Origin: Sphingomonas hankookensis
Lineage (GTDB): Bacteria; Pseudomonadota; Alphaproteobacteria; Sphingomonadales; Sphingomonadaceae
Direction of reading: 5' to 3'
Assembly (NCBI RefSeq): GCF_028551275.1
Contig: NZ_CP117028.1
Coordinates: forward strand, 26,000 to 89,999
DNA: 64,000 bases
A program made the translations under genes and the position numbers. The notes under the pieces are model-generated. The model had not been told where the DNA came from. It was given only the letters and a program-made list of their open reading frames with translations, and ran no database searches. Of this stretch, positions 26,495 to 34,438 are shown in pieces (the stretch's first letter is position 1; the number at the start of each line of letters is the position of its first letter).

Positions 26495-27635
26495 TCCGCG
26501 CGCTGTTGCTGGCCGGCGCCGTGCTCGCCCCCGCCCCGGCGATCGCGCAGGCGATGGATCATTCGATGCACATGCCCGGCGTGGTGATGCCTGCGCGTCC
26601 CGCCGCCAAACCGGCGCGCAAGCCCGCCGCGAAGCGCAAGCCCACGCGCCCCGCCCCGGCCAGACGGAAGCCCCCGCGACCCCGACGGCACCCGATCCCC
26701 ATGCGGGCCACGACATGTCCGCGATGCAGCCGGGCACGGCGGCGGACCCGCATGCCGGTCACGCCATGCCGGGCATGACGATGCGGCCGCCCGCCACCGA
26801 TCCGCACGCCGGACACGACATGTCGGGCATGACCATGCCGGACCCGCAAGCCGATGACATGGCAACGGGCGCGACCGGCACCGACCTGCCGCCGGGAAAC
26901 AGGCCCGCTCCCGCACCGGCGCGCGATCATCTTGCCGACCGCTTCTGGGGCGCGCAAGCGATGGCCGCCGCCCGCGACAATGCCCTGCGCCGCGAACATG
27001 GCGGCATGACCTTCGCCATGGGCCTTGCCGACCTCGCCGAGGTGCAGTTGCGCAAGGGCCGCGACGGCTATCGCTGGGAAGGTCAGGGCTGGATCGGCGG
27101 CGACATCCACCGGCTGTGGCTCAAGTCTGAGGGCGAAGGCGAATTCGGCAGCGCGGTCGGCCACGCCGAAGTGCAGGCGCTCTACTCACGCGCGCTCGAT
27201 CCCTACTGGAATCTGCAGGCCGGCATCCGCCACGACATTCGCCCGCACCCGTCGCGCACCTATGCGACCGTCGGTATCGAGGGGCTGGCCCCAGGCTGGT
27301 TCGAGGTCGGCGGCGCGCTGTTCCTGTCGACCAAGGGCGAACTGCTTGGCCGGATCGAGGGCTATTACGACCAGCGCATCACCAATTACGTCACGCTGCA
27401 ACCCCGGATCGAGGCGAACCTGTCGGCCCAGGACGTCGCGGCGACCGGCACCGGCGCCGGGCTGTCGACGATGGAGGCGGCCGTGCGCCTGCGCTACGAA
27501 GGGGTACGCGAGTTCGCGCCCTACATCGGCGTCGCGTGGGAACGCCGGTTCGGCCGGACCGCGCGGTTCGGTCGCGCAAGGGGTGACGATACCGGGGGCG
27601 TTAGTTTTGTCTTCGGCGTGAGAGCGTGGTTCTAA
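26491..27635 (+). CDS. copB: Outer-membrane copper-resistance protein CopB, frameshifted
   Basis: CopB is an outer-membrane beta-barrel with a His/Met-rich N-terminal region. The first frame starts at the ATG overlapping copA and gives a signal peptide (MIRALLLAGAVLAPAPAIA) followed by MDHSMHMPG; the main body, with repeated DPHAGHDM units and the barrel (residues 150-380, ending FVFGVRAWF), is in another frame. The two join if one C is added near 26653-26656 in a GCCCCGG stretch. The intact protein would be about 381 residues, the normal size. This could be a sequencing deletion or a real inactivating mutation. Everything else in the body looks well conserved. Confidence 0.85.
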
Positions 27636-27658
27636 CCTTCGGCCCGTCCGCCTGAAAC

Positions 27659-27780
27659 GTCACCCCAGCGAAGGCTGGGGTCTCCAGCGGCTCCTGCGAC
27701 GTGCTGTCAACGAGAGATCCCAGCCTTCGCTGGGATGACGTCTGGTTCAGCTCGGCCGTCCGGACCCGCCCGTCGTCACT
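27659..27780. repeat. Class C extended repeat, copy 2
   Basis: Facing arms CCCCAGCGAAGGCTGGGG and CCCAGCCTTCGCTGGGATGA with the loop CTCCAGCGGCTCCTGCGACG and a right flank ending CGTCGTCACT. It matches the 24351 copy along most of its length and in orientation. Confidence 0.9.
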
Positions 27781-27869
27781 CCCGCGCAGGCGGGAGTCCA
27801 TAGACGCCAGCGTCGCGGATCAAGCTGGACCGGCAGCGACAATGGATTCCCGCCTGCGCGGGAATGACG
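27775..27869. repeat. Class D palindromic repeat
   Basis: GTCACTCCCGCGCAGGCGGG and the facing ATTCCCGCCTGCGCGGGAAT then GACG, with the loop word GGATCAAGCTG. A related copy is at 49784-49878. It abuts the class C element. Confidence 0.88.
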
Positions 27870-27889
27870 AAGGCAGCCCCACCCACAAC

Positions 27890-27971
27890 GTCACCCCGGA
27901 CTTGATCCGGGGTCCCGCTTCTTCTTCTACGGCAGGAATAAGCGGGACCCCGGGTCAAGCTCGGGGTGACG
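27890..27971. repeat. Class B palindromic repeat pair
   Basis: Two facing class B elements around a 15-base loop. Together with the class C and D units it makes a 310-base island of palindromes right after copB. Confidence 0.9.
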
Positions 27972-27977
27972 ACAAGG

Positions 27978-28009
27978 AAAAACGGCGCGATGGTCACCCA
28001 CCGCGCCGT
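27978..28009 (-). terminator. Rho-independent terminator of the stress operon
   Basis: On the minus strand ACGGCGCG and CGCGCCGT form an 8-bp stem with a 12-base loop followed by five T. It lies 8 bases after the stop of the entericidin-like gene, the last gene of the 28-31.6 kb operon. Confidence 0.85.
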
Positions 28010-28016
28010 CCTGCCG

Positions 28017-28157
28017 TCACTTCTTGTCCTGGCCCGATGCGCCGGACACGGCCGATCCGGCCGAACGCAGGTCCTTGCCCGCGCCGTTGACGGTATTGCA
28101 CGCGCCCAGCGTTACCGACGCGGCGAGGACGAGGCCGAGGGCGATCTTCTTGGTCAT
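28017..28157 (-). CDS. Entericidin-like small lipoprotein
   Basis: A 46-residue protein with a lipoprotein signal (MTKKIALGLVLAASVTLGAC, lipobox LGAC) and a short mature part NTVNGAGKDLRSAGSAVS, matching the EcnA/EcnB family pattern. Entericidins are small envelope lipoproteins induced in stationary phase. A GGAGAAA ribosome site precedes the ATG. It ends the stress operon and is followed by a strong terminator. Confidence 0.88.
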   Translation of the reverse strand: MTKKIALGLVLAASVTLGACNTVNGAGKDLRSAGSAVSGASGQDKK

Positions 28158-28219
28158 GTCGTTTCTCCCATGCAGGAAAGGATGCGGCGGACCGAGATAC
28201 GCCGGCCCGCCGCGCACAC

Positions 28220-29131
28220 TCAGTGCAGCCGGCGGCGGGTCGCCGCGGTTGCACCGAAACCGGCCGCCGCCGCGCCGATCAGCAGCGCGAGGACGAGGAC
28301 GAACGAGGTGCCGGCGGCGGCGCCCGCGGCCTTGTCGGTCGCCGACTTGGCGGTGGCGACGGCCTCGTTCTTGGTCTGGACGAACTGCTGCTTGGCGCGG
28401 GTCACCTGCGCCTGCGCCTCTTCGCGGCTGATCTTGCGCTGCGCGGCGACCACGTCGACGATGCGGCTCTCGGCCTGCTGGCCCTCGGCACCGCCGCGGG
28501 CGAGCGCGGGCAGCTGGCGGGCGATTTCGGCCTGCGCCTGTTCCTGGGTCATCTGCGCCGGATCGTTGGGCGCATCCGACAGGTACGCGGCGGCTTCGCT
28601 GCGCACGTCGCGCGCGGCTTCCTGCACGTCCTGCCCGTCGACGCCGGCGGCCGATGCGGCGACCGGAGCGGCCGACGCCACGGCACCCACCGCATTGCCC
28701 GCCGTGCCCGCGACCGCGCCGACCGTGCGGAACGCGCCGCCGATGATGCCGCCGACCGCCGAGGTCAGCAGGTACAGCGTCAGGATCAGCGTGACGCCCC
28801 ACACGACCAGGCCATGGACCAGCGCGTCGAAGCGTTCATGCACGCCCGCTACCCGCGCCGCGGCATAGCCGCCCGCGCCCAGTGCGACGACGGTCGTGAT
28901 CAGCCAGTAGATGCCGGCGCCGATGCCGAATCCGGCCGCCCCCGGCGTGGTGCCTTCGACCGGATCGACCATGCTCAGGCCGATCCCGGCGCCGAGAATG
29001 CCGAGCACCAGCTGCACCGCCACCGCGATGACGACGCCGGCGAACACCGCACCCCAGGACAGCCGCGTCGCGGTCTTGCCCAGGCGCGTCTCGTCGACCG
29101 GCGCGAAGCCGTTGGAAATATTGGTAGCCAT
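28220..29131 (-). CDS. Multi-pass membrane protein, PhnA/YrzE-like
   Basis: A 303-residue protein with hydrophobic segments near residues 25-50, 60-85 and 100-125, a long soluble Ala-rich coiled region (EEAQAQVTRAKQQFVQTKNE and similar) and a final helix near residue 280 before TRRRLH. I recognise the arrangement from sphingomonad membrane proteins annotated as PhnA-like, but no catalytic motif is seen. It sits in an operon with CsbD-like, PAS-LuxR and entericidin-like genes, so a role in envelope stress is likely. The start at MATNISNGF has a good AGGAGA ribosome site. Confidence 0.6.
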   Translation of the reverse strand: MATNISNGFAPVDETRLGKTATRLSWGAVFAGVVIAVAVQLVLGILGAGIGLSMVDPVEGTTPGAAGFGIGAGIYWLITTVVALGAGGYAAARVAGVHERFDALVHGLVVWGVTLILTLYLLTSAVGGIIGGAFRTVGAVAGTAGNAVGAVASAAPVAASAAGVDGQDVQEAARDVRSEAAAYLSDAPNDPAQMTQEQAQAEIARQLPALARGGAEGQQAESRIVDVVAAQRKISREEAQAQVTRAKQQFVQTKNEAVATAKSATDKAAGAAAGTSFVLVLALLIGAAAAGFGATAATRRRLH

Positions 29132-29162
29132 GTTGTCTCCTGTTGAAACTCTTGCGGGCGCG

Positions 29163-29342
29163 TCAGCGCGCGTCCGGCAAATCCTTCCCGGCGTCCGGGT
29201 CGGCGTCGGGGTCCTGCTTGCGCTTCGCCCCGTCGCGCCGGGCGCCGTCATCGCCCATCAGCGTGCCCATCGCCTCCAGCACCGAAGCCCGGGTTCGGTC
29301 GGCCGCCTTCTTGTCGGGCGACCGGTCGTCATGGTCGGTCAT
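29163..29342 (-). CDS. Small highly charged protein
   Basis: A 59-residue hydrophilic protein, MTDHDDRSPDKKAADRTRAS with AMGTLMGDDG and a Lys/Asp-rich tail ending DPDAGKDLPDAR. It is probably disordered. The ATG overlaps the stop of the PAS-LuxR gene (ATGA), so it is translated as part of the same operon. Function is unknown. Confidence 0.6.
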   Translation of the reverse strand: MTDHDDRSPDKKAADRTRASVLEAMGTLMGDDGARRDGAKRKQDPDADPDAGKDLPDAR

Positions 29343-30856
29343 GATGTCGCCTCCTGTTCGATGTTCCGGTCGAGCGCGTCGCCGTCGAAGCCGCGCGCGC
29401 GGGCCCAGGCGACGGCGGCGATGCGGCGGTTGACGCCGATCTTGGCATAGATGCGCGCGACATGGTTGCGCACGGTATTGCCCGACACATCCAGCGTCCG
29501 CGCGATCGTCTTGTCGTCGCACCCGCGACAGATCAGCGCCAGCACCTCGCGTTCGCGCGGCGTCAGGTCGTCGAGGCCGGGGCCGTCATTGGCCGCCTGC
29601 GGCGTGCGCAGCCGGGCCAGCTTCTCCATGATCGATCGGCTGAACCAGCTGGTGTCCTTCATCACCGCCTCGATCGCCTCGACCAGTTCCAGCTCGGTCG
29701 CCTTGCGCTGGGTGATGTCCTGGAACGCCCACAGCACGCACGCATCGTCGCCCAGGCGGATCGCCTCGGTCGAAATCAGGCAGTCGATGATCGCGTTGTC
29801 CTTGGCATGGATGCGCGCCTCATGCCCGCGCAGGTCGCGGCCGGCGTCGATCGCCTGCTCGATGCCCTTGCGCACCTCGCCGCTTTCCCACAATTCGACC
29901 TCGCCCAGCGGCCGGCCGATGATCTCGTCCGCGTCATAGCCGGTCATCGCGGTGAAGCTGGCATTGACCCCGCACAGCAGATGCCCGTCGCGCGCACCGA
30001 TCGCCATCGGCACCGGCGCCAGCTGGAACATCCGGGTGAAGCGCTCCTCGCTATGGCGCAGCGCCGCTTCCGCCGTGCGCCGCGGTTCGAGGTCGGCGAA
30101 GGTGAACAACATGCACGGCTGATCGCCCATATCGATCGGCTGTCCCGCGACGATGACCAGCTTGGTCCCGCCGCCGGGCAGTTCCAGCTCGGCCTCCATC
30201 TGCGGGATGGTGCGCCCTTCGCTCAGCCGTTCCTTGGCAAGGTCGCGCCGCTCGGCCGCGCGCAGCACGTCGATATCGTACACCGTCTTCGCCAGCACCT
30301 GTTCGCGTTCGAACCCGGTCATGTCGAGGAACCCCTGATTGACCTTCACGAAGCGCAGGTCGCGCAGGCGACAGATGACGGCGGGGGCGGGATTGGCGTT
30401 GAACGACTGTTCGAACCGGTCCTCCGCTTCATATTGCGCCGACACGTCCTGCAGGATCAGCACCAGGCACGCCGGTTCACCGTCGTCGCTGTCGTTCAGC
30501 ACGAGGCTGCGCACCTGATGGACCCAGCGCGGCTCCTCCTCGCCCGCGACGGTCACCTCGACCACCACTTCGGAGAATCGGTCGCCCGCCACCACCCGCT
30601 CGAGCGGATAATCGTCCGCTTCGAGCCGGTGGTTGTTGCGATAGCGCAGCTGGAAGCGCGAGCGATATTCCTCGACCGTCGCGCCGAGGTCGGCAATGTC
30701 GCCGACCCCGTGCATCGCCAGCGCGGCATCGTTCGCCCACAGCAGGCTCTGGTCGGGATCGATCAGGATCACCCCCTCGTCGAGGCCCGCGACGATCTGG
30801 CGCAGATGGCGCAGATCGGCGGTCTCGCGCAGGGACTTGAACGCAGCCTCGCTCAT
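29339..30856 (-). CDS. PAS-sensor LuxR-type transcriptional regulator
   Basis: A 505-residue regulator. It has three PAS-like modules (about residues 15-145, 150-265 and 280-400; for example VDEGVILIDPDQSLLWAND-like starts and FTAMTGYDADEIIGRPLGEV), a helical linker WFSRSIMEKLARL and a C-terminal LuxR HTH, DDLTPREREVLALICRGCDD with GNTVRNHVARIYAKIG. No kinase or receiver is present, so it is a one-component sensor with an unknown ligand. It lies inside a stress operon, 8 bases after a CsbD-like gene, and may control that operon. The start MSEAAFKS is chosen for its position just after the previous stop. Confidence 0.85.
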   Translation of the reverse strand: MSEAAFKSLRETADLRHLRQIVAGLDEGVILIDPDQSLLWANDAALAMHGVGDIADLGATVEEYRSRFQLRYRNNHRLEADDYPLERVVAGDRFSEVVVEVTVAGEEEPRWVHQVRSLVLNDSDDGEPACLVLILQDVSAQYEAEDRFEQSFNANPAPAVICRLRDLRFVKVNQGFLDMTGFEREQVLAKTVYDIDVLRAAERRDLAKERLSEGRTIPQMEAELELPGGGTKLVIVAGQPIDMGDQPCMLFTFADLEPRRTAEAALRHSEERFTRMFQLAPVPMAIGARDGHLLCGVNASFTAMTGYDADEIIGRPLGEVELWESGEVRKGIEQAIDAGRDLRGHEARIHAKDNAIIDCLISTEAIRLGDDACVLWAFQDITQRKATELELVEAIEAVMKDTSWFSRSIMEKLARLRTPQAANDGPGLDDLTPREREVLALICRGCDDKTIARTLDVSGNTVRNHVARIYAKIGVNRRIAAVAWARARGFDGDALDRNIEQEATS

Positions 30857-30864
30857 GGGTCCGC

Positions 30865-31230
30865 TCAGCCGCGACGCCCGTGCAGCAGCCACGCCAGGCC
30901 ATAGCCGAGCAGCGCGGCACCCGCCGCCCACAACAGCGGCTGATCCTCTACGGTGCGCTGCGCGACCTTGCCGCCCTGCTGCGCACGATCGGCGACCTGA
31001 CGGCCGGCGGTCTTGAGCTTCGCCTGTGCCTCTTCGGCCAGCGCCGGGGCGCTTTCGATCGCATCCTCGATGATCGCGCGGACGCGGCCATAGCTGTGCT
31101 GCGCGCCGCCCGCGACCTGGTCGACCACGCCGTCGACCTGCAATCCGCGATGGTCGACCACGTCGCCGACCGCCTTCTCGACCTTGCCGGTCGCGTAGCG
31201 CACGCCGCCTTGGAACTCGTCCTTGTTCAT
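30865..31230 (-). CDS. CsbD-like stress protein with C-terminal membrane helix
   Basis: A 121-residue protein with an N-terminal CsbD-like domain (MNKDEFQGGVRYATGKVEKA, VGDVVDHRGLQVDG), a helical middle (ALAEEAQAKLKTAGRQ) and a C-terminal transmembrane helix LLWAAGAALLGYGLAWLLHG with a basic tail. It resembles fusions of CsbD with a DUF883/ElaB-like anchor. It is the second gene of the operon. The other CsbD-like gene (11774) shares an upstream element with this operon. Confidence 0.8.
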   Translation of the reverse strand: MNKDEFQGGVRYATGKVEKAVGDVVDHRGLQVDGVVDQVAGGAQHSYGRVRAIIEDAIESAPALAEEAQAKLKTAGRQVADRAQQGGKVAQRTVEDQPLLWAAGAALLGYGLAWLLHGRRG

Positions 31231-31264
31231 GATGCTTGTCCTTTGTCGGATGGTTCGCGGGAAA

Positions 31265-31585
31265 TCAGGGCAGGACGTTGCAGCCCGCCGCCGCCTTGCC
31301 GACCGCCAGCGCGATCGCCGGGTCCTTGATCTCGCCCGCCACGCGCACGAGGTCGCCGACCGTCAGCGCGGCCGGATTGGGATCGTCCTTCTTGTACGCG
31401 GCGGCGGCGCGGCCGAGCTGTTGCAGCTGGCCGAGCGACAGGTCGCCCTGCAGCCGCGTACCGACGCAATCGGCGCGCGCCTCGTCCAGCCCGTAACGCT
31501 GGAGCCCGGTCGAGATACGGGTCGCGGGCGCGGCACAGGCGCCCAGTGCCAAGGTGCCGAGCAGGGTAATCGCAACTGCCTTCAT
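31265..31585 (-). CDS. Putative lipoprotein, unknown function
   Basis: A 106-residue protein with a lipoprotein signal (MKAVAITLLGTLALGAC, lipobox ALGAC) and a helical mature domain containing GDLSLGQLQQLGRAAAAYKK. The Cys in ADCVGTR and the Cys in AGCNVLP may form a disulfide. I do not recognise a family. It is the first gene of the stress operon, 34 bases before the CsbD-like gene. Confidence 0.65.
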   Translation of the reverse strand: MKAVAITLLGTLALGACAAPATRISTGLQRYGLDEARADCVGTRLQGDLSLGQLQQLGRAAAAYKKDDPNPAALTVGDLVRVAGEIKDPAIALAVGKAAAGCNVLP

Positions 31586-31634
31586 CGCCGGTCTCCCACG
31601 ACACGGTCGCAGGGGTGCGACCGGTCAGGGCGCA

Positions 31635-31673
31635 TCAACCTATCGGCAGGAACAGTGTTCCTGGTATCTTTGC
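31635..31673 (-). promoter_or_regulatory. Candidate stress promoter, possible EcfG type
   Basis: On the minus strand GCAAAGATACCAGGA runs into GGAAC, then 16 bases, then GGTT, close to the GGAAC-N16-CGTT pattern of alphaproteobacterial EcfG general-stress promoters but with an imperfect -10. It is 50-90 bases upstream of the first operon gene. The first 15 bases are identical to 11597-11611. Confidence 0.5.
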
Positions 31674-31681
31674 GGGGTCGG

Positions 31682-31876
31682 CTAGTCCGAAACTACCATG
31701 ACGATCAGCGCCGCCTGCTCCGCGTATAGCCGCGCCATGCGCAAATGGATCGCGCGTATTTCTATTTCGGCGGTATTCTCAGCAAGTTGCCGATGTACTT
31801 CCGCCCTGCCGAGCAGATAGGCGCGTTCCTCCAACGGGGACAGCGGAGCGAGCGGAGGACTGTCGGGGATGGCCAT
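31682..31876 (-). CDS. Small helical protein, unknown function
   Basis: A 64-residue protein, MAIPDSPPLAPLSPLEERAY followed by a long helix (GRAEVHRQLAENTAEIEIRA) and a hydrophobic end. It has no recognised family. Minus-strand sequence upstream (about 31877-31907) again has a GGAAC word about 12 bases before CCGATAGG, as in front of the stress operon, so it may share that control. It reads towards the stress operon with a 96-base gap. Confidence 0.5.
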   Translation of the reverse strand: MAIPDSPPLAPLSPLEERAYLLGRAEVHRQLAENTAEIEIRAIHLRMARLYAEQAALIVMVVSD

Positions 31877-31980
31877 GCACCGATCCTATCGGTACGCTAG
31901 CGTTCCGGCTATCCTGCAGAAATACCCGTGGGGATGGTTGTTCGATACCCCCTGCCCGCTGGTGCCGGTAGAGCGTGCCC

Positions 31981-32095
31981 GTACCCCCGCGCAGGCGGGG
32001 GTCCAGAGCCACGCAACGCAACCGCTGCGTTCGGAACCCTGGACCCCCGCCTGCGCGGGGGTACTCTGGATGGATCAAGCCCGGGGTGGCGGTCG
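31981..32095. repeat. Class A repeat pair and half class B element
   Basis: A class A facing pair occupies 31981-32064 and a single right arm of class B (ATCAAGCCCGGGGTGGCGG) follows at about 32071-32089. They separate the small helical gene from the 3' end of the beta-oxidation operon. Confidence 0.88.
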
Positions 32096-32119
32096 GACCA
32101 GGGGGCGAACCCCTGCCCA

Positions 32120-34438
32120 TCAATTCCGGAGCGGCTTCCCCGTCTGCAGCACATGGGTCACCCGGTCCTGCGTCCGCGTGTCGCGCATCGCGTCGAGGAA
32201 CACACGGCGCTCCAGCGTCAGCAGCGCCTCTTCGGTCACGACATCGATGATGTCGGTATCGCCGCCGGTCAGCACCTCGGCGACGCGGCCCGACACGACC
32301 TCGTCATAGGGCGTCGCCAGCCCCTTCGCCCGGAACCCGCGCACGACATCGGCAATCGCGATCCGGCCGCTTTCGCCGGGCAGGCGATACACCGGCGGCT
32401 CGGGCGGCGTGTACCCATCGACCAGCGCCAGCGCCCTGGCCTTCGCATCGGCCAGCAACCGGTCGCGGTTCATCGTAATGCCGTCCGACGCCCGCAGGAA
32501 GTGCAGCTCGCGCGCCTCGGCCGCCGACTTGGACACCTTGGCGGTCGAGATCGTCTCGAACGCGACGCCCACCGCCGGCATCGGCCCGCGCGGGGTGCCC
32601 TTGGCCTTCGCGATCCGGTCGAGCAACTCGCCATGTCCGCCCCATCCGGGGACGAGGCCGGCGCCCGCCTCGACCAGGCCCATATAGGTTTCGGCATGCG
32701 CCTGGATCGCATCGGCATGCAGCGAAATCTCGCACCCGCCGCCCAGCGCCATGCCGGCCGGCGCCGCGACCACCGGGAAGGGCGCGTATTTCAGCGCCTT
32801 GAACGTGGCCTGCCCGCCGCCGATCATCTGTTCGATCTGCTCCCACGCGCCGGACTTCACCGCCCACAGCGCAAGGAACAGATTGGCCCCGACCGAGAAA
32901 TTCGCCGCATCGGTGTAGAGTACCAGCGCCTTGAACCGCTCGCGCACGACCGCGATCGTCTCGTTCAGCAGCGCGACCACCTTGTCGTCGAGCGCGTTGC
33001 TCTTGCCCGTGAACTCGAAGCAGACGACCCCGTCGCCGACGTCCCACAAGGCCGCCGATTCGTTGCGCAGCACCGGCTCCGACCGCAGCTTGACGTCTTC
33101 GAGCAGCAGCACGCCCTCGCCGCGCACCACATCGGCGTAAGCGCCGTCGCGCGTCAGATATTGCCGCTGGCCGCCCTCGACCCGGTAGAATGTCCGGTCG
33201 CCCACGGTGTCGAGGATCGCCGGCACCGCACGCCCTTCGGCCCGTAGCCGCGCCGCCAGCTTGCCCGCGCCGATCCGGTCGATCAGCTCGAACGGGCCAT
33301 ATTTCCAGTTATAGCCGAGCTTCATCGCATCATCGATCGCGACGATATCGTCGGCCGCCTCGCCCACCAGCATCGCGGCATAGGGCAGCACGCGCCCAAG
33401 GATCGCCCAGGCATAGTCGCCCGACGGCCCCTCCAGTTCGATCAGCTTGCCCAGATCCTTCGCGGCATCGGCGGGCAGGTCGGCGGGGGTCTGCAGTTCG
33501 CGATATTCGCCGGTGGCGAGGTCGATGGCATATTTGGTCCGCGTCGCCTTGTCGAAGCGGTAGAAACCGCCCTTGCCCTTGCGGCCGGTGAACCCCTCCG
33601 CGATCATCTTGTCGACCAGCGGCATCGGCCGCACCGTGTCGAAATAGGGATCGCCCTGCGGCAAGGTCGCGGTCAGGCTCTTGGACAAGAGCGGCATCAG
33701 GTCGATGCCGACCAGATCGACCAGCCCGAAGATGCCGGTCTTGGGCACGCCCATCGGCCGGCCCCCGATCTGGTCGGCCTGTTCGACGGTCAGCCCCAGA
33801 TCCATCGCCGCGTTGATCGCGACCGCCAGCCAATAGGTGCCGATGCGGTTGGCGATGAAGCCCGGCGTATCCTTCGCCCGCACGATCCGCTTGCCGAGGT
33901 TGCGGTCGACGAAATCCTCGACCCTGCCCGCGACCGCCGGGTCGGTATCCTTGCCCCGCACGATCTCGATCAGCCGCATATAGCGCGGCGGATTGAAGAA
34001 ATGGGTGATGAGGAAATCGGCGCGGAACCCCTCGCTGCGTCCCGCGACCAGATGGTCGAGCGGGATGGTCGAGGTGTTGGACGACACCGCCGTGCCGGGG
34101 CGCTTCAGCGCCTCGATCCGGGCATAGAGCGACTGCTTGATATCCAGTCGCTCGACGATCGCCTCGACGATCCAGTCGCATTCGGCGATGCGGTCGAGAT
34201 GGTCGTCGATATTGCCGGTTTCGACCAGCTTCGCCGCCGATTTCGACATGAACGGCGCGGGATCGGTCTTGAGCATGCGCGCGACGGCACCCTTCGCCAC
34301 CGCATCCCGGTCGGGACCGTCCTTGGCGATATCGAGCAGCAGCACCGGCACCCCGGCATTGGCGACATGCGCAGCGATGCCCGCCCCCATCACCCCTGCG
34401 CCGATGACGCAGACCTTGCGGATCGCCGTGTCCATCAT
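32120..34438 (-). CDS. Bifunctional 3-hydroxyacyl-CoA dehydrogenase/enoyl-CoA hydratase (FadN-like)
   Basis: A 772-residue beta-oxidation enzyme. The NAD-binding dehydrogenase half comes first (KVCVIGAGVMGAGIAAHVAN, then FFNPPRYMRLIEIVRG and DTPGFIANRIG), followed by a second C-terminal HCDH-type domain (NWKYGPFELIDRIG) and an enoyl-CoA hydratase/isomerase domain (FSVGANLFLAL and MALGGGCEISLHAD). Dehydrogenase before hydratase is the FadN order, opposite to FadB. It hydrates trans-2-enoyl-CoA and oxidises the hydroxyacyl-CoA. The start overlaps the thiolase stop (ATGA), so both steps are made together. Confidence 0.9.
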   Translation of the reverse strand: MMDTAIRKVCVIGAGVMGAGIAAHVANAGVPVLLLDIAKDGPDRDAVAKGAVARMLKTDPAPFMSKSAAKLVETGNIDDHLDRIAECDWIVEAIVERLDIKQSLYARIEALKRPGTAVSSNTSTIPLDHLVAGRSEGFRADFLITHFFNPPRYMRLIEIVRGKDTDPAVAGRVEDFVDRNLGKRIVRAKDTPGFIANRIGTYWLAVAINAAMDLGLTVEQADQIGGRPMGVPKTGIFGLVDLVGIDLMPLLSKSLTATLPQGDPYFDTVRPMPLVDKMIAEGFTGRKGKGGFYRFDKATRTKYAIDLATGEYRELQTPADLPADAAKDLGKLIELEGPSGDYAWAILGRVLPYAAMLVGEAADDIVAIDDAMKLGYNWKYGPFELIDRIGAGKLAARLRAEGRAVPAILDTVGDRTFYRVEGGQRQYLTRDGAYADVVRGEGVLLLEDVKLRSEPVLRNESAALWDVGDGVVCFEFTGKSNALDDKVVALLNETIAVVRERFKALVLYTDAANFSVGANLFLALWAVKSGAWEQIEQMIGGGQATFKALKYAPFPVVAAPAGMALGGGCEISLHADAIQAHAETYMGLVEAGAGLVPGWGGHGELLDRIAKAKGTPRGPMPAVGVAFETISTAKVSKSAAEARELHFLRASDGITMNRDRLLADAKARALALVDGYTPPEPPVYRLPGESGRIAIADVVRGFRAKGLATPYDEVVSGRVAEVLTGGDTDIIDVVTEEALLTLERRVFLDAMRDTRTQDRVTHVLQTGKPLRN

